Below the pieces are notes generated by a model. It made no database searches. It worked only from the letters and a program-made list of their open reading frames with translations, and was not told the DNA's origin. Made by a program: the position numbers and the translations under genes. Shown piece by piece: positions 43,385-50,806 of a stretch of 64,000 nt of DNA (positions are counted from its first letter, which is position 1; every line of letters starts with the position of its first letter). The stretch is from an uncultured Opitutaceae bacterium (lineage in GTDB: Bacteria > Verrucomicrobiota > Verrucomicrobiia > Opitutales > Opitutaceae): positions 1 to 64,000 of the forward strand of contig CALFXL010000005.1 of NCBI GenBank assembly GCA_937958045.1, written 5' to 3'.

Positions 43385-44089
43385 ATGAGTTGTTCTGTAA
43401 GCATAATCCGCCGCCCCTTCCCCCTCCGGTCGTGGGCGGCGGTTTTGTGGACATTCCTCACCTGCCTTGTCGGGGATGGTGTGGCTGGCGAGGAAACAAC
43501 TCTTTTCGTTTTCAAAACTTCGACCGACAGCCGCGTCTCGATTTCGGGACGCGCCAACATCGGCAGGTGGGAATGTGACACCTCCGATATTCGTGCGACG
43601 ATCGCGCCTGGTCCCCGCGTCGTCGCGTTTGCTTTGGGACAAACCCTCAACAACGCTGGCGACACCGCCGCGCCGGCTCCGCCCGATGCGCGCATCGTGA
43701 TTCCGGTGGAGTCGCTGCGCTGCGACAAGCCCGGCATGCGCGCCGATTTGCTTCGTGCGCTCCATCACGAACGGGCTCCGGAAATCATCTTCCAACTCAC
43801 AGCCGTCGAAGCGCTCGAACACGCCGAATCGTCCGGCTCGTGGCCGGCTTATCGTGTGACCGCGCGCGGCGATCTCCAACTCGCCGGCGAAACGCGTCCG
43901 CTCCTCATCACCGCAGACGTGCAGCAAGAAAGCGCCACACGTTTCCGCGTGCTCGCGACCCAAACGCTGCGCATGTCCGATTTCTCCATCACGCCGCCGA
44001 CGGCGTTTTTCGGACTCATTCGCGCGGAAAATATCGTCGAGATCACCTTCGATCTGCGCTTCGAACTCGCGAGCGCGGGAACGCGTTGA
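43385..44089 (+). CDS. YceI family periplasmic protein 2 (divergent)
   Basis: A 234-residue protein starting 8 bp after the first YceI stop. Signal-like hydrophobic segment at about 15-34, then YceI features: SISGRANIGRWECDTSDIRATI, SLRCDKPGMRADLLRALHHERAPEIIFQLTAVE, ARGDLQLAGETRPLLI and TLRMSDFSITPPTAFFGLIRAEN. It is divergent from its neighbour and contains two cysteines around the C-terminal side of strand B. Probably a paralogue with a different ligand. It converges with the REC-DHp-REC gene; the stop codons are adjacent. Confidence 0.82.
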   Translation: MSCSVSIIRRPFPLRSWAAVLWTFLTCLVGDGVAGEETTLFVFKTSTDSRVSISGRANIGRWECDTSDIRATIAPGPRVVAFALGQTLNNAGDTAAPAPPDARIVIPVESLRCDKPGMRADLLRALHHERAPEIIFQLTAVEALEHAESSGSWPAYRVTARGDLQLAGETRPLLITADVQQESATRFRVLATQTLRMSDFSITPPTAFFGLIRAENIVEITFDLRFELASAGTR

Positions 44090-45154
44090 TCACACCGCCT
44101 TGGGTGTCGTGCCCGCGCATCGGTGGAGAATCGCCCGCAAGGCGTCGGGACTAAAAGGCTTTTGGAGAAATCCATTGATGCCCGCTCGATCGATGTCGCG
44201 CATTGCCGTGGCATCATAGCCGGTCACGACAACCACCGGGATGCTCGGTCGCACCGCTCGGAGCCCCGTGAGCACTTCCGCACCGCTCACGCGCGGCATT
44301 GTCAAATCGAGGAGCACGAGGCCAAACGCTCCTGGATCGGCGCGAAATTTTTCCAACGCTTCATCGCCATCGCGCGCTGCCACGGTGGGGAAACCTTCGC
44401 GTTCCACGACCCATCGCGCCAGCGCCCGCACCGATTCATCGTCGTCCACAATCAACACCGCGCCGTGAAGACCCGCTCGACGCGCCACGGGCGGCGGTAT
44501 CGTCGGCGCGCTGTTTTCGCCGGCCGCAGGCATCGCGCGGGTTTCGCGTCCGGAATCGGTCAACAACTGTCGGCACAAAGCCGCCCCGCGCTCCACCGTT
44601 GTATCCAATTTTTCGATATGCCCCAGGATCCGCGCATCGTCGCCAAGCTCCATGCGGATCAACGCCGATGCGCTCGCGACCGTCGTGAGCAGGTTGTTGA
44701 ACTTGTGCGCGACGTGCCCCGCGGTCCGACCGAGATTCGCCAGCGCTTCTTCGTCGCGAAGTTTTTTCAGCAGTTCCTCTTCTCGCCGCACCGCCTCCGC
44801 TCTTGCCAGCTGCGCGGACAAGACGAGCAAGATCTCCCGCTCGCTTCCGTCCGCCGGCAGATAATCTCCCGGAGCCAGCCCGGCGGCGGCGCCCGCACTA
44901 ATATGCGGAGCGATAAAGACCACCGGCGCCGAGAAGCGCTTGCGCAGGCCATCCGCGCCTCCCGCCGCGTTCTCGATCAAACGCATCGCTGCGAGCACGA
45001 GATCGGGCTTCGCGATCGCCGCCGCCTCGACCGCTTCGGCCAGCGTGGCTTGCGCCGGTCCTACCTCGGCTCCGAGAGCGCGAAGGCGTTTCGCCAGCAG
45101 GCCGCTGGCGCCAAAATCATCGTCCGCTATGAGAATTTTCTTCGAAACGAACAT
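44090..45154 (-). CDS. REC-DHp-REC signalling protein lacking an ATPase domain
   Basis: A 354-residue cytosolic protein. Residues 5-115 form a receiver fold whose phospho-acceptor is lost: the canonical Asp is A56 (PDLVLAAMRL). Residues about 125-200 contain a dimerisation/histidine domain, AGHVAHKFNNLLTTVASA with H150, of the type normally followed by HATPase. Here a Pro/Ala linker (about 205-228) leads straight to a second receiver (232-350) with intact D283 (VLLDLTMPRVSG) and K332 (QKPFS). With no nucleotide-binding domain it cannot autophosphorylate and may act as a phosphorelay intermediate or scaffold. It converges on the YceI genes. Confidence 0.82.
   Translation of the reverse strand: MFVSKKILIADDDFGASGLLAKRLRALGAEVGPAQATLAEAVEAAAIAKPDLVLAAMRLIENAAGGADGLRKRFSAPVVFIAPHISAGAAAGLAPGDYLPADGSEREILLVLSAQLARAEAVRREEELLKKLRDEEALANLGRTAGHVAHKFNNLLTTVASASALIRMELGDDARILGHIEKLDTTVERGAALCRQLLTDSGRETRAMPAAGENSAPTIPPPVARRAGLHGAVLIVDDDESVRALARWVVEREGFPTVAARDGDEALEKFRADPGAFGLVLLDLTMPRVSGAEVLTGLRAVRPSIPVVVVTGYDATAMRDIDRAGINGFLQKPFSPDALRAILHRCAGTTPKAV
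44601..44619. repeat. GTATCC-N7-GGATAC dispersed palindrome, copy 10
   Basis: GTATCC-AATTTTT-CGATAT, 10 of 12 arm positions match; inside the REC-DHp-REC gene, over the DHp region. Confidence 0.45.
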
Positions 45155-45252
45155 GGGAAATAAAGCCGGCGATCATCGCATCCATCGCCAGTGGGCGCGG
45201 AGTGGAGCGCCGAAACAACGCGCAGGCAAGCCGCTCCACATCCCGCGTTGAT

Positions 45253-46086
45253 TCAAGTTTTCGGCGGAAACAGCCAGTAACCGCCTTCATGCCACTTCAC
45301 GTCGGAGACTTTTGAATACGCGCCTTTCAACAACCGCTCGAGCAAACGCAGATCGTCGATGCTCGTGACGCGCACCCGCCCGACCTGGGTGCCTTTCGAC
45401 GGCATGTAGAGGCAGGGACGATTCCCAAAAACAAACACCGCCGCGGCACCGGTTTTGATTTGCCCGCGATCTTCGTACTTGAACTCGAGCACCTTTACCG
45501 GACGAAAACGTCCCAGCTCACTGGCGACTTTGGTCGCTTCGCGAACGTCCGGATTTTTGTGATAGAACAAATACTCCGGGACTTTCTGAAACTCTTTCTG
45601 AAAACCATCCTGCCGATAAGTCGGCAGCACCGGCCGGTCTTTTTCGTAGCGCGCAAAAATCTCCGGCGTCACATCCGTGATATCCGCGCGCCGATCCACC
45701 GGTACCTGTAGCCGCGTGAAAGCGTGGTTGATATCGAAGGTCCACACCGCGTCCCGCCAGGTAAAAACCGTCACCGCATGCCCGAGGCCCAGCTCCATGT
45801 CGTTGATGTGATTCCGCCACTGGAGCACGCGCACCCAATGATCCGGCTCTTTCCCAAAACGCATCAGATATTCGTCATAAACGCGCACGGACTCCACAAA
45901 ACATCCGTTGCGCACGCGCATGGGTTCATAACGAAACGGCGCTTTGATGGGCTCGCCGGTCCCGGAAACCGTCGCCGCGGCGCGGTGATCCACCCGGGAT
46001 TTTGAGGCAGGCGCGGATGCGCACGACGAAAGGAAAAAAGCCGCGATCGCCACGGCCGAAAATCCTAGAAATCGCGTTGTACGCAT
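45253..46086 (-). CDS. Lipoprotein with a candidate Cys-His-Asp catalytic triad
   Basis: A 277-residue lipoprotein: signal peptide with lipobox LSSC (C22). The domain at about 55-130 shows RNGCFVESVRVYDEYL (C62), LGLGHAVTVFTWRDAVWTFDINHAF with H103 and D118: an order (Cys, then GHAV, then Asp on the next strand) seen in transglutaminase-like and papain-like cysteine peptidases. I cannot assign a family. The C-terminal part (about 190-277) is a separate mixed domain. ATG 46086 was chosen because it starts the signal peptide. It directly follows the acyltransferase/synthetase gene (57 bp) on the same strand. Confidence 0.65.
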   Translation of the reverse strand: MRTTRFLGFSAVAIAAFFLSSCASAPASKSRVDHRAAATVSGTGEPIKAPFRYEPMRVRNGCFVESVRVYDEYLMRFGKEPDHWVRVLQWRNHINDMELGLGHAVTVFTWRDAVWTFDINHAFTRLQVPVDRRADITDVTPEIFARYEKDRPVLPTYRQDGFQKEFQKVPEYLFYHKNPDVREATKVASELGRFRPVKVLEFKYEDRGQIKTGAAAVFVFGNRPCLYMPSKGTQVGRVRVTSIDDLRLLERLLKGAYSKVSDVKWHEGGYWLFPPKT

Positions 46087-46142
46087 GGGCCGCACTGAAA
46101 GCGCTTGCACGACGACGTCAACGCGGCGCCCCACCCTAACCG

Positions 46143-48377
46143 TCAATCAGTCTTGAGCTCTTCCATCGCGAGCGCCCGGCATCCGTTGATGTCGAGTTTC
46201 CCCGTTCCCAACATGGGGATCGCATCCACTTGCTTGATCAATCGGGGAATCCACAGCGCGGCGAGGCCCGCGTCCTGCAAGCGATCGCGCAAGTCATCGA
46301 CCGTGATCGGCTCTGTGGTCAGCAACACCAGCGCCTCGCCTTTCGTAGAGTCCGGCACGCCGACGACCGCCACAACCGGCGCATCTTCCGCCTCCAGATC
46401 AAACGCCGCCATCACGGCCTGCTCCACCGTGCCGTGCGGCACCATCTCGCCGCCGATCTTCGAGAAACGCGACAAGCGGCCTTCGATGAACAAAAAACCA
46501 TCTTCGTCAAAACGTGCGAGGTCGCCGGTCACGAACCAGCCGTCGTGAAATGCCGCCTTCGTTTTGGCTTCATCGTTCAAATACCCGCCGAAAACGTTCG
46601 GTCCCCGCAGCAGTAGCATGCCCTGCTCCGTGAGCGGCAACTCCTGCAACGTATCCGGATGCAGGATACGCGCGGTCATGCCTGGCAGCATGCGCCCAAC
46701 CGAGCCGAGTCGTTTGCACTCCTGCGGCAGCGCGGTTTCCGTGATCACCGGCGGATTCGGCTGGTTCACGTTACACACCGGCGTCGTTTCCGTCAGACCA
46801 TAGCCCTGCATGATCTCTATGTGGAAGCGCTCCTGAAACGCATGGTACAACTCAACCGGCATTTTTTCCGCGCCAGACACCAACAGATCGAGCGAGCGCA
46901 GTTCCCATGGCTCCGCGCGTTTCAGCAACGGGCGCAAGAACGTCGGTGCACCGATCATTACCGAAACTTCTTCGTCGCGAATCGCATCGACGACTTTGCG
47001 CGTATCCAGCGGACTCGGCACGGTGATCGCCTGACATCCGCGCAACATCGGATACCACAACGTGACGGTGAAACCGAAGCTGTGGAAAATCGGCAAGCAG
47101 GCCAGCAAACGCGCCGAGTTGGGAAGAATGCACAGCGACGAAATCTGCCAGCAGTTGGCCAGAATATTTCGATGCGTGAGCACCACACCTTTCGGTTCTC
47201 CCGCGCTACCGCTCGTGAACAACAATCCCGCCTCCTGATCGCCGCCTTTGCGCGGCACACCGAGTATGAGTGGCAGCAATTGATTCGGCACCACCCATGC
47301 CGCGAGCATCCAGAAAAGGATCGACGGTTTGCCCGCCGCCAGGATTTCCGTGCGCAAGTCGAGCGTGCGCTCAGGCCAGGGAAACGCCGGGACTTTCGAC
47401 TTCATCGCTTCCGCGCTGATCACCGTGTCGATCTCGCCATTGCGAAGACTCGCTTCGATCGCGGCCTTGCCGGCGGTGAAATTCAAATTCACCGGAATCC
47501 TGCCCGCGCATAAAACCGCCAGATTGGCGATCATACATCCCGCGCCAGGCGGCAGCACGATGCCAACGCGGCGCGTCGGAATCGTTTTGCGCAGACGACG
47601 TGACAACGCCGCCGCCACTCCGAACAAACGCGCCGCTTTCACGACCTGTCGTTCACCCGTGCGATCGATCACTTGCACTCTACCGGGGCGTTTCGCCAAC
47701 GAACGCACGACCTCATGGCCGAGATGACGACGCAACACCGGGCGCTCTTGAAATGCCTGATAACCGAGATCGAGCAGCTCGCGACGCACGCGCGCCGGTG
47801 TCGCTTCTTGCGGAGCGATCGGCTCACCAAAACACACGCACACCGGCGTAGGCATAATGCGCGGCGATTTGAAAAGATATTTGTTTCCGGAAAACGAAAA
47901 CACCGAGCCCCACAATCCATCGTGCGCCACAGGTAAAACCGGCGCATTCGCGTGACGCGCCATCAACTCGAAACCGCGTCGTATCTGCATGAGCTGACCG
48001 CTGCGGGAAATTTCGCCTTCCGGAAACAGACATACCGCTTCACCGGCCTGCAACGCGGCGATGACTTGTTTCAGCGCACGACGCGTGTTTGTCGGCGAAA
48101 TCGTGATCGTGCCGCTAAGCTTAAAAACGAGATCCAAAAAGGCGTTGCGACGTAGTCCCTCATAACCGACGAAACGCAACCGACGCCCACACGCGAGCTG
48201 CAGCACGATCACATCGGCATAAGAAAGGTGGTTGGCAACCAGCAGCACGCCACCCGTCTTCGGCACGCGATCCGCGCCAAACGTCTTCACACGGTACAAC
48301 AGACGCGCAATCAGCACCGCGAAAATCTCAATGAAACGAGGCAGGTACGAGTACCGCCGGAAGACCGGGAAGTCCAT
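46143..48377 (-). CDS. aas: Fused acyltransferase and acyl-ACP synthetase (Aas-like)
   Basis: A 744-residue two-domain enzyme. Residues about 1-215 form a PlsC-type acyltransferase with NHLSYAD (H50-x4-D55) and the FPEG block. Residues about 240-744 form an AMP-binding acyl synthetase with LLFTSGSAGEPKGVVLTHRN (P-loop), QGYGLTETTPV and GWFVTGDLARFDEDGFLFIEGR. In E. coli, Aas re-acylates lysophosphatidylethanolamine with exogenous fatty acids. The orientation (acyltransferase first) matches. ATG 48377 places the acyltransferase domain at the N-terminus. marR lies upstream on the same strand and may control this gene. Confidence 0.9.
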   Translation of the reverse strand: MDFPVFRRYSYLPRFIEIFAVLIARLLYRVKTFGADRVPKTGGVLLVANHLSYADVIVLQLACGRRLRFVGYEGLRRNAFLDLVFKLSGTITISPTNTRRALKQVIAALQAGEAVCLFPEGEISRSGQLMQIRRGFELMARHANAPVLPVAHDGLWGSVFSFSGNKYLFKSPRIMPTPVCVCFGEPIAPQEATPARVRRELLDLGYQAFQERPVLRRHLGHEVVRSLAKRPGRVQVIDRTGERQVVKAARLFGVAAALSRRLRKTIPTRRVGIVLPPGAGCMIANLAVLCAGRIPVNLNFTAGKAAIEASLRNGEIDTVISAEAMKSKVPAFPWPERTLDLRTEILAAGKPSILFWMLAAWVVPNQLLPLILGVPRKGGDQEAGLLFTSGSAGEPKGVVLTHRNILANCWQISSLCILPNSARLLACLPIFHSFGFTVTLWYPMLRGCQAITVPSPLDTRKVVDAIRDEEVSVMIGAPTFLRPLLKRAEPWELRSLDLLVSGAEKMPVELYHAFQERFHIEIMQGYGLTETTPVCNVNQPNPPVITETALPQECKRLGSVGRMLPGMTARILHPDTLQELPLTEQGMLLLRGPNVFGGYLNDEAKTKAAFHDGWFVTGDLARFDEDGFLFIEGRLSRFSKIGGEMVPHGTVEQAVMAAFDLEAEDAPVVAVVGVPDSTKGEALVLLTTEPITVDDLRDRLQDAGLAALWIPRLIKQVDAIPMLGTGKLDINGCRALAMEELKTD
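46651..46669. repeat. GTATCC-N7-GGATAC dispersed palindrome, copy 11 (perfect)
   Basis: GTATCC-GGATGCA-GGATAC, all 12 arm positions match, with an extra C/G pair outside (46650-46670). Inside the aas gene, so symmetry is not explained by transcription termination. Confidence 0.75.
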
Positions 48378-48509
48378 ATGGGGGCAAAAAAGGTTAGAGG
48401 AAAAAACGCCCGGGCAACTCAAAGCGATCTCACCGGGCGGGTCTCCCGCGGGTAAATGGGCGCACCGAAAGCGTCCGCGGGAGTTTCTTATTTTCCTTAT
48501 AATGAAAGA

Positions 48510-48980
48510 TCATGCAGCGGACGCCTTGGCGCACGGCGCTTCCTTTTTTCGCCAGTCGGGCGCCGCCTCTTCGAGACGACGCAGAGCGGCAATCAGGGTT
48601 TTCATTTCCTTTGGACTCAGCCCGCGCGTCACGGCGGCGACGCCATCGAGATAGCGCGGATGCACGCGCTCCCACAGCCGGCGGCCTTCTTTGGTCAACA
48701 CGATCCGATACACGCGGCGATCGGCCGGATCGTCCTGACGAGTCACCCATCCGGCTTCCTCCATGCGATCGATCAAACCGGTGACATTGGAGCGATCCAC
48801 GACCAGCAGCTCGCTCAGCTCGCGCTGACTCCGACCGCACTCGGCCGAAGCCAAAAGATTCAACACATTATACTGCGCACCCGTGATTCCAAACGGACGA
48901 AACAAACGCCGGCTCTCGCGCATAAACGCATCGGCCGTGGACATGATCGCCGTGATGACATCGAACGCTGGATCGGACAT
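48510..48980 (-). CDS. MarR-family transcriptional regulator
   Basis: A 156-residue dimeric winged-helix repressor. Helices and wing: ITGAQYNVLNLLASAECGRSQRELSELLVVDRSNVTGLIDRMEEAGWVTRQDDPADRRVYRIVLTKEG-type sequence, shown in pieces as QRELSELLVVDRSNVTGLID and DPADRRVYRIVLT. A normal length. It is upstream of aas, on the same strand with a 132-bp gap, and may sense fatty acids or lysophospholipids; this is inference. Its own promoter region carries a palindrome that would suit autorepression. Confidence 0.92.
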   Translation of the reverse strand: MSDPAFDVITAIMSTADAFMRESRRLFRPFGITGAQYNVLNLLASAECGRSQRELSELLVVDRSNVTGLIDRMEEAGWVTRQDDPADRRVYRIVLTKEGRRLWERVHPRYLDGVAAVTRGLSPKEMKTLIAALRRLEEAAPDWRKKEAPCAKASAA

Positions 48981-48990
48981 GTCACAACGG

Positions 48991-49017
48991 AGATTACAAC
49001 AATTGTTTATATGTCAA
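48991..49017 (-). promoter_or_regulatory. Candidate marR promoter with overlapping operator
   Basis: On the minus strand a perfect -35 TTGACA (49012-49017) and a -10 TAATCT (48991-48996) are 15 bp apart, and the spacer contains the palindrome AACAATTGTT (48998-49007). The -10 ends 10 bp before the marR ATG, so the transcript would be leaderless or nearly so. The -35 overlaps the stop of the upstream gene. The region is AT-rich against its surroundings. Confidence 0.5.
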
Positions 49018-49679
49018 CTATTCTCTTCGCGTCGCCATCCTCGCAGGTCTTTCGCCAACGCGGCGAATCCAGGGAATTCGTGTTCAAGCCGTCGCGTGTC
49101 TTTTCGATGGCGCGCGACTTCCACCAGTGCACGTTCCGTCTCAAGTACCAGACTCGGGCGATCGGTGGCGTACACGCGCCATTTGAGTTCGCCCCGCGAA
49201 TAAGGACGCGCACCGGTCTCCTGCCCTTTCACCCACGCTTCTTCAGTCACACGTTCATCGCGGCCGCACAGATACCACGCTTCGATCGCCGGCACGGCGA
49301 CACCGATCGCACGCAAGATGCGCGCGCGACCGTGCGCAGGAGGAAATTTCTTCGTCGTCTGGCGATGAATGGCACGCAGCTGACACATGCGACAGCGCGG
49401 ATGAAAGTAGTTGGGCGCATCGTGTTCTGCGGTGTGCGTCACCGAATCATCGGAGTCCACCACAACAACGAGACCGTCTGCATCGGTGTTGAAATGCAGA
49501 TGACGAATCACCGCGGGCATCACCTGCGCAACGGACGGCCACCCGCGAGCGCGCAACGACGGAGTCACCCACGTCACCGGCGCTCGCAAAACTGCTTCCA
49601 CCAACACTCGCAACGCCGTTTCGTCCGCGGGCGATTCACTGAGGATGGCCAGCCGCCAAGGCGCCGGTTGTTCACTCAT
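49014..49679 (-). CDS. TOPRIM/DUF4276-like protein paired with the AAA ATPase
   Basis: A 221-residue protein with spaced acidic motifs of a TOPRIM-like fold: ILSESPADETAL (E15, E20) after the first strand, VVVVDSDDS (D75, D77) after the second, and PAIEAWYL (E133) as in DUF4276. C96/C99 (FHPRCRMCQ) could bind zinc. Its ATG lies inside the end of the ATPase gene (8-bp overlap). An SMC/ABC-like ATPase coupled to a TOPRIM nuclease is the architecture of OLD-like and PARIS-type phage defence. Nuclease activity is inferred only from motifs. ATG 49679 fits the fold start. Confidence 0.6.
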   Translation of the reverse strand: MSEQPAPWRLAILSESPADETALRVLVEAVLRAPVTWVTPSLRARGWPSVAQVMPAVIRHLHFNTDADGLVVVVDSDDSVTHTAEHDAPNYFHPRCRMCQLRAIHRQTTKKFPPAHGRARILRAIGVAVPAIEAWYLCGRDERVTEEAWVKGQETGARPYSRGELKWRVYATDRPSLVLETERALVEVARHRKDTRRLEHEFPGFAALAKDLRGWRREENS

Positions 49680-50673
49680 GAGTTTCCTCCGGCACGCCTC
49701 CGAGGATTCCCGTGTACCACATGTCGCCCAGCGTCCCTTCCGCGAGCAGGTCTTGCAGATCCGCACGATCAGCGAGCCGTGAGAACGTGGCTGCTGTCCC
49801 GTGTTTTGCCGAAATGACGACTTCCTCCGGGTGATCGCCAAACAGATCCAACAAGTACGGCGAATGCGTCGTCGCGATCACCTGCACCGGATCACGCTTC
49901 CAACCAAAGCTCGTCGGATGACTTAATCGGTACAATACATCGCGCACTTCGCGCAGCAAACGCGGATGAAAACCGCGGTCGACTTCTTCGATGCATAGAA
50001 CCGTCGGCGGCGCCGGATGAAACGCGAGGGCCAGTAGCGCGAGCAGATACAAGCTGCCTTGAGAAATCGCATCACCGACGATGCGTTCGCTTCCGCCTTT
50101 CAAAATCAAACCGAGCTCGATCAGCCCATCGCGTCCCGGCGCGCAGGCGATGTCGGCATACTCGGGAAGAATGCGCACGAGTTCGTCGCGCATCGCGGCG
50201 TAGTTTTCCGAATGCTGGCTTTGAAGTCGCGCGATCACCGCCGCCAGATTGTGCCCGTCGCTCGCGAGTTCGTCGCCCTCATCAGCCCGCGCGGCATTCG
50301 CGATCTCGCGATGATCGAGCACATAGCTGCGCATGCCTTGGATGCGCTCGCATAAACGCGGCCACCCCTCATCGGCAGGCGTCACTTGCAAGAGATCGCA
50401 GCGCACATCGGATTCACACGCGAGCACGGCTTCCGTCATTTCGAACGGAGGCAAAAATCGAAACGTGATCTCCGGCCCATTCGACACCTCGCGCGCTTCG
50501 CGCGGAATCGGTTCGCGCAGCGGCAATGCCGATAATGTCCGCAGCCGCATCATCGCCTGCACGAGACTCGTTTTTCCCGAGCCATTGGGACCGATGACAA
50601 GGTTGAAGGGAGCGAGCGCGAGGTGCGCGTTGCGCAGCGCCTTGAAGTTCCGGAAAGCAACGGAAGCGATCAC
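49672..50673 (-). CDS. AAA_21-type ATPase of a putative two-gene ATPase/TOPRIM system
   Basis: A 333-residue SMC/ABC-like ATPase without membrane segments: Walker A GPNGSGKT (28-35), a signature-like block AISQGSLYLLAL (202-213), Walker B with TVLCIEEVDRGFHP (E229-E230), and a switch ATTHSPYLLDLF (H270). N-terminal ASVAFRNFKALRNAHLALAPF is typical of the AAA_15/21 family of RecF/OLD-like ATPases. GTG at 50673 is chosen; an ATG at 50727 is possible. It follows the serA terminator by about 80 bp and overlaps its partner gene by 8 bp. Function inferred, not shown. Confidence 0.75.
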   Translation of the reverse strand: MIASVAFRNFKALRNAHLALAPFNLVIGPNGSGKTSLVQAMMRLRTLSALPLREPIPREAREVSNGPEITFRFLPPFEMTEAVLACESDVRCDLLQVTPADEGWPRLCERIQGMRSYVLDHREIANAARADEGDELASDGHNLAAVIARLQSQHSENYAAMRDELVRILPEYADIACAPGRDGLIELGLILKGGSERIVGDAISQGSLYLLALLALAFHPAPPTVLCIEEVDRGFHPRLLREVRDVLYRLSHPTSFGWKRDPVQVIATTHSPYLLDLFGDHPEEVVISAKHGTAATFSRLADRADLQDLLAEGTLGDMWYTGILGGVPEETHE

Positions 50674-50753
50674 GCCGCCATGCTCGCCAACACGTCTCGC
50701 AAGGCAACACCAAGCCATCGCAGGCATCCTCCCCGCATTATCAAGCGGCCCAT

Positions 50754-50783
50754 AAAAAAACCCGCGTCAGTGCGACGCGGGTT
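50754..50783 (-). terminator. Intrinsic terminator of serA
   Basis: Stem CCCGCGTC/GACGCGGG (50761-50781) with loop AGTGC plus two A-T pairs; on the minus strand followed by seven T (50754-50760). It separates serA from the ATPase module. Confidence 0.92.
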
Positions 50784-50806
50784 GAAAGTAGAAACGCGGC
50801 TTTGGT

